NCBI GenBank assembly: GCA_034440575.1
Contig: JAOTOL010001196.1
Coordinates: forward strand, 1 to 64,000
DNA: 64,000 nt
From: Imbricaverruca yamaguchii
Taxonomy: Eukaryota; Arthropoda; Thecostraca; Neoverrucidae
Direction: 5' to 3'
This document shows positions 13,601-22,544 of this stretch, one piece after another. The number at the start of each line of letters is the position of its first letter. Positions within the stretch are counted from its first letter, which is position 1. Below the pieces are notes generated by a model. It ran no database searches, was not told the origin of the DNA, and worked only from the letters and a program-made list of their open reading frames with translations. The position numbers and the translations under genes are program-made.

Positions 13601-16600
13601 GCCGCAGTTGCATGGCGGCTTCCCTCACCCGTGAGCGTCGGTAGTGCGCGCTTCCCTGGGCTGTTCGTCAGTTTGTTCGCCTGGTGTTGCGCTGGACCGT
13701 CGAAGGGTCCGGTTGAGGGCAGGGGTGGTGGCGTCCCTCGGTGCGTCTGGCCTGTTGTACTGTACTGCCAGTGGGCGAGGCTGACGGTCCGATGGTGACG
13801 CCTCCCCGGCCTGCCTGTATGGCTCGTTTTACCGACTGTGTGTGTGTGCTCAGTGTTGGAGCGAGCTGCTGCTGTGCGACACGCGCTCGGCGACCGACGT
13901 GCACGTGGCCGACGAGCTGGTGGCGGCCGGACACGCCCGGGTGTCGGACGCGGCCGAGAGCTCGCCGCCGGCGCCGCTCCAGACGCCCCGCCCGCCCGCG
14001 CTGCACAACATGTACGGTCTGCTGGACGACAGGTGGCGGCCGCCGGCTCACCAGAGCCGCCTGCCACCCGACGGCGCCGAGCCGACCTCACCGGCCAGGA
14101 GGTCAGTGGCAGCGTCGGCAGTACTCCCGGGGTCAGCGGCAGCGTCGGCAGTATCCCCGGGTCAGTGGCAGCGTCGGCAGTACTCCCGGGGTCAGCGGCA
14201 GCGTCGGCAGCACCCCCCGGGTCAGTGGCAGCGTCGGCAATACCCCCGGGGTCAGCGGCAGCGCCGGCAGTACCCCGGGGTCAGTGGCAGCGTCGGCAGT
14301 ACCCGGGGTCAGCGGCAGCGTCGGCAGCACCGCTCAGGTCAGTGGCAGCGCCGGCAGTACCCCCGGGTCAGTGGCAGCGCCGGCAGCACCGCTCAGGTCA
14401 GTGGCAGCGCCTCGGTCGCAGCCGGCTACCAGGTTAGTGGCAGCGCCGGCAGCACCGCCTGTGGGGTCAGCGGCAGCGCTCGGTCAGTGGCGCACCGCTC
14501 AGGTTAGTGGCAGCGTCGGCAGTCGGGGTCAGTGGCAGCGCCGGCAGCACCGGCTCAGGTCAGTGGCAGCGCCGGCAGCACCGCCAGGTCAGTGGCAGCG
14601 TCGGCAGTACCCCGGGGTCAGTGGCAGCGCCGGCAGCACCGCTCAGGTCAGTGGCAGCGCCGGCAGCACCGCTCAGGTCAGTGGACAGCGTCGGCAGCAC
14701 CCCCAGGTCAATTCGGCAGCCCGCTGGGGTCAGTGGCAAAACGCTGGCTTAGCACCCTCAGGTCAGTGGCAGGGCGGGGTCAGTAGCGCACAGCCAGTGG
14801 CAGCACCCGGTCACTGGGCAGCCCCGGGGTCAGTCTGACAACACACTCCTGGCCAGTAGCAGCACCCTCACGGTCAACTGGGCAGCGGGGTCAGTCTGAC
14901 AACACACTCCTGGCCAGTAGCAGCACCCTCACGGTCAACTGGGCAGGGTGCAGTCTGACAACACACTCCTGGCCAGGCAGCAGCACCCTCACGGTCAACT
15001 GGGCAGCGGGGTCAGTCTGACACACACCCTGGCCAATAGCAGCACCCTCACGGTCAACTGGGCAGCGGGGTCAGTCTGACAACACACTCCTGGCCAATAG
15101 CAGCACCCTCACGGTCAACTGGGCAGCGGGGTCAGTCTGACAACACACTCCTGGCCAGTAGCAGCACCCTCACGGTCAACTGGGCAGCGGGGTCAGTCTG
15201 ACAACACACTCCTGGCCAGTAGCAGCACCCTCACGGTCAACTGGGCAGCGGGGTCAGTCTGACAACACACTCCTGGCCAGTAGCAGCACCCTCACGGTCA
15301 ACTGGGCAGCGGGGTCAGTCTGACAACACACTCCTGGCCAGTAGCAGCACCCTCACGGTCAACTGGGCAGCGGGGTCAGTCTGACAACACACTCCTGGCC
15401 AGTAGCAACACCCTCACGGTCAACTGGGCAGCGGGGTCAGTCTGACAGCACACTCCTGGCCAATAGCAGCACCCTCACGGTCAACTGGGCAGCGGGGTCA
15501 GTCTGACAACACACTCCTGGCCAGTAGCAGCACCCTCACGGTCAACTGGGCAGCGGGGTCAGTCTGACAACACACTCCTGGCCAGTAGCAGCACCCTCAC
15601 GGTCAACTGGGCAGCGGGGTCAGTCTGACAACACATCCTGGCCAGTAGCAGCACCCTCACGGTCAACTGGGCAGCGGGGTCAGTCTGACAACACACTCCT
15701 GGCCAGTAGCAGCACCCTCACGGTCAACTGGGCAGCGGGGTCAGTCTGACAACACACTCCTGGCCAATAGCAGCACCCTCACGGTCAACTGGGCAGCGGG
15801 GTCAGTCTAACAAAGCACTCCTGGCCAGTAGCAGCACCCTCACGGTCAACTGGGCAGCTGGGTCAGTCTGACAACACACTCCTGGCCAGTAGCAGCACCC
15901 TCACGGTCAACTGGGCAGCGGGGTCAGTCTGACAACACACTCCTGGCCAGTGGCAGCACCCTCACGGTCAACTGGGCAGCGGGTCAGTCTGACAAGAAAA
16001 GGTTGCTTTATGGCCATGAATAATGGCAGTACCCTGGCGGTGCATGGTTATTTTACTGCTGTCGTTTTCGCGTTGTCTCCATGTTCTTGCTCTTCTGGTG
16101 CAGTTTTGTTCCATGTATCCCTTTATTGTAATCTCACCATTGGAGCCTCTATGTCGCTATACGCTCCATAGTTTTCTTGTTGAAGATAATCGAGCGTAAC
16201 CGAGTATCACATTTGGCAGCATTGTTCAATCTGCGCAGGACGTAACTGTTGGTAAATCAATCGCCCGCGATACGCATCGACTAGCATTGTCACGGCATCA
16301 GGTACTTCGACAACAAGCTGGGGGGCGCGAAATTATAGAATTTTCCCTGCGTCCTTGAATAATCGCATGTTTGTGGTGGAAGTGCTCTTAAAGCCAAGCA
16401 ACAAATAACTCAGCTTAATTTTATATAAAGCAAAACCATGTTTGGACAGGTGATGATAATGTTCTGGATCGAATCCTCCTATGACAAAGTTTGAAAAAAA
16501 ATATGCTGTTTCTGGATGTTGTCGTCGGTAATGTTATCCTCTTAAGAAGACTATCACTACATATTTCACTTTTCGTGGCTGCATGGTGCTGCGTAGCAAT

Positions 16601-18095
16601 GAGCTGCCCGATGATCAAGTGTTCAAGATTCACTGCAGTGTGCAAGCAGAGATTCGGGCGCCACGCGTTGGCACAAAGTATCCTTTCCGTATCCGACTAC
16701 CACAAAAAATGTCCCCTCCAAATCCAGGACATCAAAGCACAAATCCAACTCTGCCTATAACACGGCTTTGAGATGAACTGTCTGAATACGTGCACCAAAT
16801 ATTAGTGTCGATATTTGTGGCGCAGTGCTGGTGTTCAAGTGACCACTTAGCAAATGTTGCAAGCACGAATCTTTTCACTTAAGCGTATGGAGTAGTGAAA
16901 GCAGGTATGCGCGATTTGCTGCTGAAACATTGAATCCAAGAGGAACTTATAATTGCCAGGGATCTCCAGGCTCGGGAAAGAGGGCGCCATTTGGGGGAGG
17001 TGCAATATATATTGCGTACCTAAGTACACATCAACATCTGATTCAACTATGACCTGGTCTAGCTATAATTTGACCAACAGACGTCATCCGGGCTTCAGTA
17101 TCTTCACTAGATGGGGTCTCCTTGGCGGTGACTGGACGCCGCCGGCGGCAGGGCTTCGCCTAAGGAATTACCCCCGGGCGGGGAGAGCATGCCCTTTGGC
17201 TCCAGCGGGGAAGCCGTCCATGTCAACCAGACCCGGCTATGTTGTTTGCGCTTTGTTCGGGAGAAAGGGAATACGTCATGTGTTGTGTAACTTTCCGTTC
17301 TGTGAATTCCCTCACCAATATCGATTCCGTGTAGAGGTATTGAGTATGCATTTTGATTTGCCGGTATTTTGGGGCCGTTGCCATGCTTCTATGGATGTTT
17401 GTGGTGGTTGTTTGATTTCAGTTCCTTTGGTTTCAGTCCGACACATTCGACATCCGAGGACGGAAGTTGTCGGAAAGACGAAGATGTTTCGCCTGGTCGT
17501 GAAAAGTTTCTGGAAATCAATCTGCTCAAGGCGCAATGGTCAGTACCCCACATCGTGTTCCTCCTAGCATGCTATGTTCTGCCCTACGTGGGAATTCAGA
17601 GTCCATGTGGGATAATTTAGTATTTTGTGGCACGCCACAGGTGTGACCGATTATTGAAAAGCGGGCAATAGGCCTCTGACAAAGCGACGGGGAGAAGAAC
17701 CGTTTTACTTTGTAGCCCTTATCAGCCGGGCTGTTATACTGGCGGACCCCATATTGTTCTACAAACAATTTTCAGACCAGACAGTATGGAATTATCTGGA
17801 AGATTCCCAATCGTCAGTGAGAGTTGGATAGTGACACTTATGGCATACTTCATCAGGAAAATGGCCCAGTTTCATGTTGTTGAGAGACGCTTTTTGAAAG
17901 CTCTGTGTTCCTGTAGCATGTTTCGTTTCTGTGACGTCCATGGTTTTGTAGCAGCACGCCTTTCGTTTCAGCTACGACACGATGCAGCTGCTGAAGGCAG
18001 CGCCGTCGGTGGCCAAGCGGGCGGCGCTGACGGCAAAAGTGCTGCGCCTGGAGGCAGAGCTGAGCCAGCTGACGACTGGCCAGGCTGCCTGCTGA
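2257..18095 (+). CDS. TDRD5: TDRD5-like LOTUS/Tudor protein gene (11 exons, 5' end missing)
   Basis: Spliced gene assembled by eye from exons 2257-2588, 3766-3936, 6047-6144, 7163-7358, 9314-9498, 10259-10462, 11260-11359, 11968-12087, 13854-14101, 17437-17538 and 17972-18095. Phases fit at all ten junctions once a one-base shift is allowed in exons 1, 2 and 7. Domain order is LOTUS1, LOTUS2, LOTUS3, one extended Tudor domain and a helical tail. Three LOTUS plus one Tudor is the TDRD5 plan; TDRD7 has three Tudor domains. In known family members LOTUS domains bind Vasa-type helicases or RNA, and Tudor domains read methyl-arginine on Piwi proteins in germ granules. About 625 residues are visible; vertebrate TDRD5 is about 1000. 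The start codon and first LOTUS helix are not found and probably lie upstream. TDRD7-like or tejas-like assignment remains possible. Confidence 0.8.
2452..2511 (+). repeat. 21-bp in-frame repeat inside a coding exon
   Basis: GTCAGTGGCGGCGCCAGTCGC repeated, encoding SRVSGGA in the linker between LOTUS1 and LOTUS2. It contains GTCAGTGG, a donor-like sequence, in every copy. Confidence 0.75.
3766..3936 (+). CDS. TDRD5: TDRD5-like exon: LOTUS2 body
   Basis: Follows TTTATCGCAG. It reads [16 protein letters not shown] and then a VNLGF turn, matching the LOTUS pattern 'GI-L--F---Y---FG---lGF'. At about 3850 the frame must move by one base, after which it reads [20 protein letters not shown], the expected strand and helix ending. 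It closes at GCGG|GTTAGC in phase 1; that single G joins AT of the next exon to make GAT. Without the shift the frame hits a stop at about 3890. Confidence 0.68.
4448..4541. repeat. (TA)n flanked by 18-bp inverted arms
   Basis: GCATTTGTCAATATTGAT on the left, and ATCAATATTTGACAAATGC on the right, enclose about 58 bp of TA. The arms are inverted repeats differing by one base, so the whole block can form one hairpin. A second (TA)n/(TG)n tract follows at 4545-4620. Confidence 0.85.
4636..4935. repeat. 72-78 bp tandem repeat, four units
   Basis: Units begin at CCTCCCACTGTGTCGTG near 4646, 4723, 4801 and 4873 and contain CAGTGCCGGTGCCGG. Lies in the intron between LOTUS2 and LOTUS3 exons. The remainder of that intron (4935-6046) holds short SINE tails and no coding signal. 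Confidence 0.85.
5240..5299 (-). mobile_element. Truncated SINE tail, minus strand
   Basis: (GTTA)n start and AGCGCCCATAAAG end: the reverse of the short tails seen elsewhere in this gene. Confidence 0.5.
5831..5885 (+). mobile_element. Truncated SINE tail (55 bp)
   Basis: GGGCGCTGTATGACC, then GTCGATGCGCCCCTAAGCCC and CAAATAACCAACCAAC. Same order as the tail of the family A SINEs (GGCGACGCTGCATGACTT.., GTCGATGTG.., AATAACCAACC). Confidence 0.65.
6047..6144 (+). CDS. TDRD5: TDRD5-like exon: first half of LOTUS3
   Basis: Acceptor TTGCTTCCAG, donor CCGG|GTAGGA. It encodes 32 residues, [16 protein letters not shown] then [16 protein letters not shown], an amphipathic helix pair ending at the LOTUS 'lYr' position. 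Enters with two bases of a split codon and leaves in phase 0. No frame damage is seen. A SINE lies about 75 bp downstream. Confidence 0.72.
6218..6395 (+). mobile_element. tRNA-derived SINE, family A
   Basis: tRNA-like head with box A TAGCTCAGTTGG (6227) and box B GGTTCGAATC (6271), resembling a Lys-type tRNA (loop CTCTTGA). It is followed by a body GTGTGAGAGGTTGGCGACGC and a tail ATGACCTTACGG. Same body as the copies at 41721 and 47744. Not a tRNA gene, since the acceptor stem does not close. Confidence 0.75.
6755..6812 (+). mobile_element. Truncated SINE tail
   Basis: GGGCGCTAAATGACCTCGTA, CGGCGCGCCCCTTAAGGCC and (ATCA)n. Intronic. Confidence 0.65.
7163..7358 (+). CDS. TDRD5: TDRD5-like exon: second half of LOTUS3
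   Basis: The acceptor GTGCGGCAG at 7154-7162 was chosen because the joined frame then reads [16 protein letters not shown], which has the LOTUS spacing Y-x4-G before the YGF turn. [15 protein letters not shown] follows, then WHVSLQ and a polar linker ([10 protein letters not shown]). The likely donor is CACAG|GTCAGCGG at 7359, phase 1, matching the two-base start of the next exon. The donor sits at the edge of a 27-bp array whose unit repeats this same exon end plus donor, so the true exon end could be a later copy. Confidence 0.7.
7340..7872 (+). repeat. 27-bp array grown from an exon end and donor
   Basis: About 17 units of CAGCCTGGCACAG|GTCAGTGGGC-CAGC, plus two more near 7825-7865. The first unit is the end of the LOTUS3 exon with its donor. 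27 bp is nine codons, so all frames stay open (GQWASQPAT and others). Confidence 0.9.
8958..9017 (+). mobile_element. Truncated SINE tail
   Basis: GGGCGCTAAATGACCTTGTA, TCGGCGCGCCCTTAAGCC and (ATCA)n. Confidence 0.65.
9025..9250. repeat. 32-bp array upstream of the Tudor linker exon
   Basis: Six to eight units of GGTGTGGTCTGCCTGATGCC-CTGGTGTCGTCG. Ends about 65 bp before the exon at 9314. No splice junction is visible in the unit. Confidence 0.85.
9314..9498 (+). CDS. TDRD5: TDRD5-like exon: linker and start of Tudor domain
   Basis: Acceptor CTGTTCCAG, strong donor CAC|GTGAGTG. The first two bases complete a codon with the previous exon. It encodes an acidic linker ([20 protein letters not shown]), then [16 protein letters not shown] and [10 protein letters not shown]. 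The last strand leads into 'VVSPSEFYF' of the next exon, the usual opening of an extended Tudor domain. 61 whole codons, no frame break. Confidence 0.68.
9568..9622 (+). mobile_element. Truncated SINE tail
   Basis: GGGCGCTAAGTGACCTGGTA, TCGGCGCGCCCTTAAGCCC and AATAATCAATCAA. Starts only 70 bp after a TDRD5-like exon. Confidence 0.65.
10032..10074 (+). mobile_element. Truncated SINE tail
   Basis: GTTGTCGACGCGTCCTAAAGCCC and AAATAACTAACTAACTAAC. Confidence 0.55.
10259..10462 (+). CDS. TDRD5: TDRD5-like exon: Tudor core, first strands
   Basis: Acceptor GGTGTTCAG, donor AAG|GTGAGAG. 68 intact codons. [18 protein letters not shown] is a typical Tudor opening (V-SP-eFY), followed by a helix ([11 protein letters not shown]), a short linker and [18 protein letters not shown], corresponding to the family pattern 'c-A----g-WyRA-v'. 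Phase 0 at both ends. The last ~65 bp of the exon and its donor are repeated twice just downstream. Confidence 0.78.
10395..10667 (+). repeat. Exon 3' end and donor repeated three times (about 95 bp unit)
   Basis: The last ~65 bp of the Tudor exon with GGCCAAG|GTGAGAG are followed by two copies: one with GGCCAAT|GTGAGAG (10557-10570) and one with GGCCAAG|GTGAGAG (10654-10667). Between them lies GGCGGCTGACTATCGGCC-type intron sequence. Confidence 0.9.
11091..11151 (+). mobile_element. Truncated SINE tail
   Basis: GCGCTACATAGTCGATG, GTCGATGCGCCCTAAAGCCC and (CTAA)n. Confidence 0.6.
11260..11359 (+). CDS. TDRD5: TDRD5-like exon: Tudor core, VDTG strand
   Basis: Acceptor TCTGTGCAG, donor CTG|GTGAGTC. 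It reads [15 protein letters not shown] and, after loss of one C in ACCCTCG (about 11295), [18 protein letters not shown], the standard Tudor closing pattern 'l--lp-----lPp-a--c-L'. The usual F-V-D-Y-G signature is V-D-T-G here, so an aromatic position is missing. The extra base lies in a short C run. Length 100 is 99 coding bases plus that one. Confidence 0.75.
11708..11850. repeat. 48-bp array, three units
   Basis: CCTGTTCACCCCTTCCCAGC-ATTGCTACCAATCCCAGTCA repeated. Intronic, 120 bp before the exon at 11968. Confidence 0.85.
11968..12087 (+). CDS. TDRD5: TDRD5-like exon: extended Tudor helix
   Basis: Acceptor GTGTTGCAG, donor GAG|GTCAGTGG. Forty intact codons: [20 protein letters not shown], then [20 protein letters not shown]. 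'L-nI-P----Ws--A---l--L------l-a-v' is the typical SN-like part of an extended Tudor domain after the 'CHL' of the previous exon. Phase 0 on both sides. Confidence 0.8.
12096..12322. repeat. (TA)n / TATG / ACATATAT compound microsatellite
   Basis: Starts nine bases after the donor of the exon ending at 12087. Mixed TA, GTAT, TG and CATATA runs. Confidence 0.9.
12510..12860. repeat. 46-bp array, about eight units
   Basis: Units of CCGATCCCCTGGCTGTGGCA-CTGTAGAGATGGAGGGTGCA-CCCCTT. Divergent flanks (12860-13220) keep the CTGTAGAGAT and CGGTCCC pieces, suggesting older units. Long minus-strand ORFs here are repeat artefacts. Confidence 0.88.
13854..14101 (+). CDS. TDRD5: TDRD5-like exon: end of Tudor domain and Pro-rich linker
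   Basis: Acceptor TGTGCTCAG, donor GGAG|GTCAGTGG. It reads [20 protein letters not shown] then [10 protein letters not shown], matching the family pattern 'v-LyDt-----v-I---Lv--G-A'. After that comes a proline/alanine-rich linker ([18 protein letters not shown]) with no known fold. Ends in phase 2, which fits the single-base start of the exon at 17437. The donor opens directly into a 730-bp array that repeats GTCAGTGG. Confidence 0.75.
14098..14828 (+). repeat. 30-bp array starting at the donor of the Tudor-end exon
   Basis: About 24 units of GTCAGTGGCAGCGTCGGCAG-TACTCCCGGG and variants (CACCGCTCAG). The first GTCAGTGG is the real donor at 14102. The unit is close to a multiple of three, giving long false ORFs. 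Confidence 0.9.
14829..15990 (+). repeat. 61-bp array, 19 units
   Basis: Units of GTCAGTCTGACAACACACTC-CTGGCCAGTAGCAGCACCCT-CACGGTCAACTGGGCAGCGG-G. Very homogeneous. Continues without a gap from the 30-bp array and keeps its GTCAGT start. The following intron (15990-17436) shows nothing clear. Confidence 0.93.
17437..17538 (+). CDS. TDRD5: TDRD5-like exon: polar C-terminal segment
   Basis: Acceptor CTTTGGTTTCAG, donor AATG|GTCAGTA. The frame allowed by the previous exon reads [20 protein letters not shown] then [13 protein letters not shown] with no stop. No domain recognised. Assigned here because both phases fit and because the strand and order are right; it is over 3 kb from the previous exon, so a separate gene is possible. 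Confidence 0.5.
17972..18095 (+). CDS. TDRD5: TDRD5-like terminal exon: helical tail and stop
   Basis: Acceptor CTTTCGTTTCAG. One base completes a codon, then 40 codons and TGA. It encodes a single long amphipathic helix ([20 protein letters not shown], then [13 protein letters not shown]) and ends TTGQAAC. The heptad-like leucines suggest a short coiled coil. No clear AATAAA is seen close downstream. The stop region is itself copied several times in the following 38-bp array. Confidence 0.52.
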
Positions 18096-18270
18096 CAGCG
18101 CAGCTACGTCCGCTGATCTGGCCCACCTGCTGACGGAACAGCTATGTCTGCTGATATGGCATACCTGCTGATGGCACAGCTACGTCTGCTGATGCTGGGC
18201 ACTAGTATGCTGATGGCACAGCTATGTCTGCTGATGTAGCATACCTGCTGATGGCACCGCCACGTCTGCT
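18085..18270 (+). repeat. 38-bp repeat of the stop-codon region
   Basis: CTGCTGACGGAACAGCTATG-TCTGCTGATATGGCATAC units, first seen at the real GCCTGCTGACAGCGCAGC of the terminal exon. About four copies with CTGCTGA kept. Confidence 0.7.
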
Positions 18271-19529
18271 GCTCCGGCTTCCAGGCCGCACAGGCCTGTT
18301 TATTGTTGACTGGCTCCTTGTGAAGTTGTCTAGGCTCAGTTGGTCCGGAAATACGCCACGGTGACGATGGTTCCACGCCACTTCCTGAGCAGCAGACCAC
18401 CCGGTACTTGGACCTGGACGTGGACCCCGCACCCAAACTCCTTACACGAGTCCAAAATGTCAAATTCGAACCTGAAATTGCAACCAGGATCAGCCTCGAG
18501 TGCATTCGGATCCAGGATACTCTCAGCCCTGCGAATGTATGTTTTACCGCAAACATACGCCAAGATGTTTTGTGTTAACCTTGTGTGTTAACTTTTTCGC
18601 GGGGTTAGACTCATGTCATTTTACGACGATAAGTTTTCGATGGCTTAGCACAGGTTTGCCATTTATCGGTTACACTAGCGATTCAGTGGGGTCCATGCGT
18701 CGTCATCTTCATAGTCATTCCTCCGAAGTTCTACCTGGTTTATTCCAGATTGCCGTGAATCTCCCGTCAAATGAGAAGGCATACCATTGAGAGGACGTGG
18801 AGAGGATGTGTAGAAAAGGCTGTCCTGTTCATCTATTATGGTTCAACGGGTACCTCCAGCATTGCAAATGCAACATATGTATATATGGTATGCCTCGCGA
18901 GATCTGAACATGCAACTTATGAACATGGCATCGGCTGAAATGTTTGTAGCGATTGGAGCAGATTGGTATTTGTTCTTCTTAAGGCTGGAGCCTTCGCCTT
19001 TAACGTGAGCAACACCAATTGCCCAATCTTGCACTTTAAACTTGAAATGCGATGGGAATCCAGTTTTCTGATGATTCAGTTTTGCATTTTCAGCCGTACG
19101 TCGAACTGCCCTGCATGTTCTGAAATTTATCTGAATCCGCCACTACACCCCCACCTGCTTCAGCACAATTTCCCGGTGATGCCCCCTAACCACCCATGAG
19201 CGTCACCACGGATTTCGAATTGGGGGGAACGAGATGCTAGGTCGATTTTTTTTTCATGCGACGCCACAAGTGTAATGCTAAATTTCACGAAGTTTAGGGG
19301 GCACGTTCCCCCGTCCCACATAGTGATGACGCCTGCACCTTCACTGCCTCTGCACATTCATTATTTCAACCCTGGATCCCTCGCTACCCATGCACACTCT
19401 GACGGTAACTCTGAATTGGAACCTTGCCCATCCAGACATATTGGAAGCGTCTATAATGCAGCCTCTATGATGTTGTAAGGCTGGTCCTTGGTGATGCCCG
19501 TGAACTAGTCCTCACTTCGTACCTCCATC

Positions 19530-19571
19530 ACCCCCCTCCCCTCCCCTCCCCCACCCCCTCCACCCTCTCCA
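19530..19571. repeat. Polypyrimidine tract
   Basis: C-rich run of CCCCTCCC type. The spacer 18,280-19,850 otherwise shows no gene that I can support. Confidence 0.7.
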
Positions 19572-19856
19572 TGATAGAAATGTCAGGCGACGTCACTGAA
19601 CAGGCACCTTCGCTACCCCCTCCCCCGGCGAACGTTCCCAGCGACATGCCGTTGAGGTAGTGCCTCCACCTTCTGTTTTGAAGCACATGGCTGGCAATGG
19701 TGGCAGTCTACTAGTTACCTTGCTATCTTCGGAAAGTCTGACTTAGTTTTACCACGAATACTTCGTTTATACATGGAGCAATCCGGTTGGCAAGCCATCA
19801 AAAGATACAGAATATTACCCGCTCACCCCAATGCTGAGTTGTGACGACAAAGAAAG

Positions 19857-20029
<173 letters not shown>

Positions 20030-20219
20030 AAGGCGTGTGTGTATGTGTTTGTATGTATATGTATTTATATGTATGGATATGTATGTATATAGTTATGCTC
20101 GAAACTTATTTGATCTGTTATGAATAATTGGAATGTAAAATCATACGCGCCAAGGTTAGAAAATTGCGAGGTAACGGAGCACGGTTGGCATTGGAAAGTC
20201 GCGTTAACCCGCGCCGTTT

Positions 20220-20247
20220 CGGCGGGGGTCGTCGGCGACCCCCGCCG
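20220..20247. other. Perfect 12-bp GC-rich hairpin
   Basis: CGGCGGGGGTCG, loop TCGG, CGACCCCCGCCG. Twelve of twelve bases pair, all but two being G-C. Lies in an unassigned spacer. Confidence 0.85.
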
Positions 20248-20859
20248 AGGGGTGTCCGCGGACAGTGAAAGAACGGTGCACGGCAGTGCGCTGAAATTTG
20301 GGCATGCCTTTTCCCACATCACCCACATCTGGCTAAAGTAGGAATTTTTATTGGAGAAAGTTGACTTCGAACAACATTTTTCGGTCCGCTCTACCCATTA
20401 GAAAAGGGAAATTAAGGAAAACTTGAAAACTCAATTTTGAAATTTCCACAAAAAATAACTTGATTTTTTTTGTGACCAAAAATTGTATGGTCCTGGTCGA
20501 TTTCGCTTTCCTTTTTATTCCATTTGTTCCATTCCCTTGAAATGAACACCCCAGAGCTGCAAACATGATGTAAGTCGCGAAAACCTACGCCCCCTAGTGA
20601 CGTCACTTTTGGGAAAAAATGGAGGTGGTGTCTGGCCGTGTCTGTCTACCCGTCGAGCACTTTCCGATGGCACCTATTTCGTTTTCGTGCAACGCTTAGT
20701 TTAGATATTAGAGGGGTCCCTATCGATCCCCCCACCCGAGACGGTGTGTAAGGATCTGACATGAGAGAGGGTTAATATCTGGCCCTTGAATAAAACGTTT
20801 TATGGGCCGTACAGCCTAGGGCTATCGTTCGGTGGTCAGTTTCCGCAGTGGCGCCCGTG

Positions 20860-22400
20860 GGGAACCGGCTGCTGCAGTGGTCGCCACAGACTGTGGTAAC
20901 CGGCTGCTGCAGTGGTCGCCACAGACTGTGGTAACCGGCTGCTGCAGTGGTCGCCACAGACTAGGGTGGGCGTCTGCTGCAGTGGTCGCCACAGGCTGGA
21001 GTAACCGGCTGCTGCAGTGGTCGACACAGACTGGGGTGGGCGTCTGTTGCAGTGGTCGCCACAGACTAGGGTAACCGGCTCCTGCAGTGGTCGCCACAGA
21101 CTGGGGTGGGCGTCTGCTTCAGTGGTCGCCACAGACTGGGGTGGGCGTCTGTTGCAGTGGTCGCCAGACGAGTGGGCGTCTGCTGCAGTGGTCGCCACAG
21201 ACTGGGGTGGGCGTCTGTTGCAGTGGTCGCCACAGACTAGGGTGGGCGTCTGTTGCAGTGGTCGCCAGACTGGGGTGGGCGTCTGCTGCAGTGGTCGCCA
21301 CAGACTGGGGTGAGCGTCTGTTGCAGTGGTCGCCACAGACTAGGGTGGGCGTCTGTTGCAGTGGTCGCCACAGACTGGGGTAGGCGTCTGCTGCAGTGGT
21401 CGCCACAGACTGGGGTAGGCGGCTGCTGCAGTGGTCGCCACAGACTGGGGTGGGCGTCTGCTGCAGTGGTCGCCACAGACTGGGGTGTAGCGTCTGTTGC
21501 AGTGGTCGCCACAGACTAGGGTGGGCGTCTGTTGCAGTGGTCGCCACAGACTGGGGTGGGCGTCTGCTGCAGTGGTCGCCACAGACTGGGGTGGGCGTCT
21601 GCTGCAGTGGTCGCCACAGACTGGGGTGGGCGTCTGTTGCAGTGGGGGTCGCTGCATGGGCCAGACTGGGGTGGGCGTCTGCTGCAGTGGTCGCCACAGA
21701 CTGGGGTGAGCGTCTGTTGCAGTGGTCGCCACAGACTGGGGTGGGCGTCTGTTGCAGTGGTCGCACAGACTGGGGTGGGCGTCTGCTGCAGTGGTCGCCA
21801 GACTGGGGTGGGCGTCTGCTGCAGTGGTCGCCAGACTGGGGTGGGCGTCTGTTGCAGTGGTCGCCACAGACTAGGGTAACCGGCTCCTGCAGTGGTCGCC
21901 ACAGACTGGGGTGGGCGTCTGCTGCAGTGGTCGCCACAGACTGGGGTGGGCGTCTGTTGCAGTGGTCGCCACAGACGAGTTGGCGTCTGCTGCAGTGGTC
22001 GCCACAGACTGGGAGTGAGCGTCTGTTGCAGTGGTCGCCACAGACTGGGGTGGGCGTCTGTTGCAGTGGTCGCCAGACTGGGGTGGGCGTCTGCTGCAGT
22101 GGTCGCCACAGACTAGGGTGGGCGTCTGTTGCAGTGGTCGCCACAGACTAGGGTGGGCGTCTGTTGCAGTGGTCGCCACAGACTGGGGTAACCGGCTGCT
22201 GCAGTGGTCGCCACGGACTGGAGTAACCTGCTGCTGCTGTGGTCGCCACAGACTGGGGTGGGCGTCTGCTGCAGTGGTCGCCCAGACTGGGGTGGGCGTC
22301 TGCTGCAGTGGTCGCCACAGACTGCGGTGGGGGTCTGCTGGCAGTGGTCGCCACAGACTGGGGTGGGCGTCTGCTGCAGTGGTCGCCACAGACTGAGGTG
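20860..22400. repeat. 35-bp array, about 44 units
   Basis: Units of GCAGTGGTCGCCACAGACTG-GGGTGGGCGTCTGCT with variants (CTAGGGTAACCGGCTCC). Open in several frames on both strands. Ends 28 bp before a possible acceptor at 22428. Spacer 22,545-23,310 after it shows nothing further. Confidence 0.93.
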
Positions 22401-22428
22401 GGCGGTTGCCGCGGTGGTAGTTTTTCAG

Positions 22429-22544
22429 CTGTCGGCCGAGAACCTGTGTTTCCGGCGCCTCTCGGTGTACGGGGGAATGTCAGTGATAACCGGGGCTTTA
22501 GGATCCAGGTGCGGTCGCCGACCGGAGTTGTGATATCCACATAA
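22429..22544 (+). CDS. Possible terminal exon of an unrecognised gene
   Basis: A good acceptor (TAGTTTTTCAG) directly after the 35-bp array opens a GC-rich frame, LSAENLCFRRLSVYGG. After a one-base change it continues NVSDNRGFRIQVRSPTGVV and stops at TAA (22542-22544). I cannot name the protein or find upstream exons. Base composition resembles the real exons here rather than the spacer. Could also be chance coding. Confidence 0.25.

Noticed and set aside
13741..14838. 365-codon Ser/Gly/Arg repeat ORF
   Set aside because: Beyond the donor at 14102 it is a 30-bp array; several frames are open at once.
18336..18563. Minus-strand ORF with FRFEFDILDSCKEFGCGVHV
   Set aside because: Protein-like in look and loosely like a stem-domain strand pair, but no splice-consistent partners, no known family and it is short.
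21119..22144. 341-codon minus-strand ORF and several plus-strand ORFs
   Set aside because: Artefacts of the 35-bp array, open on both strands, with no splice or domain signal.
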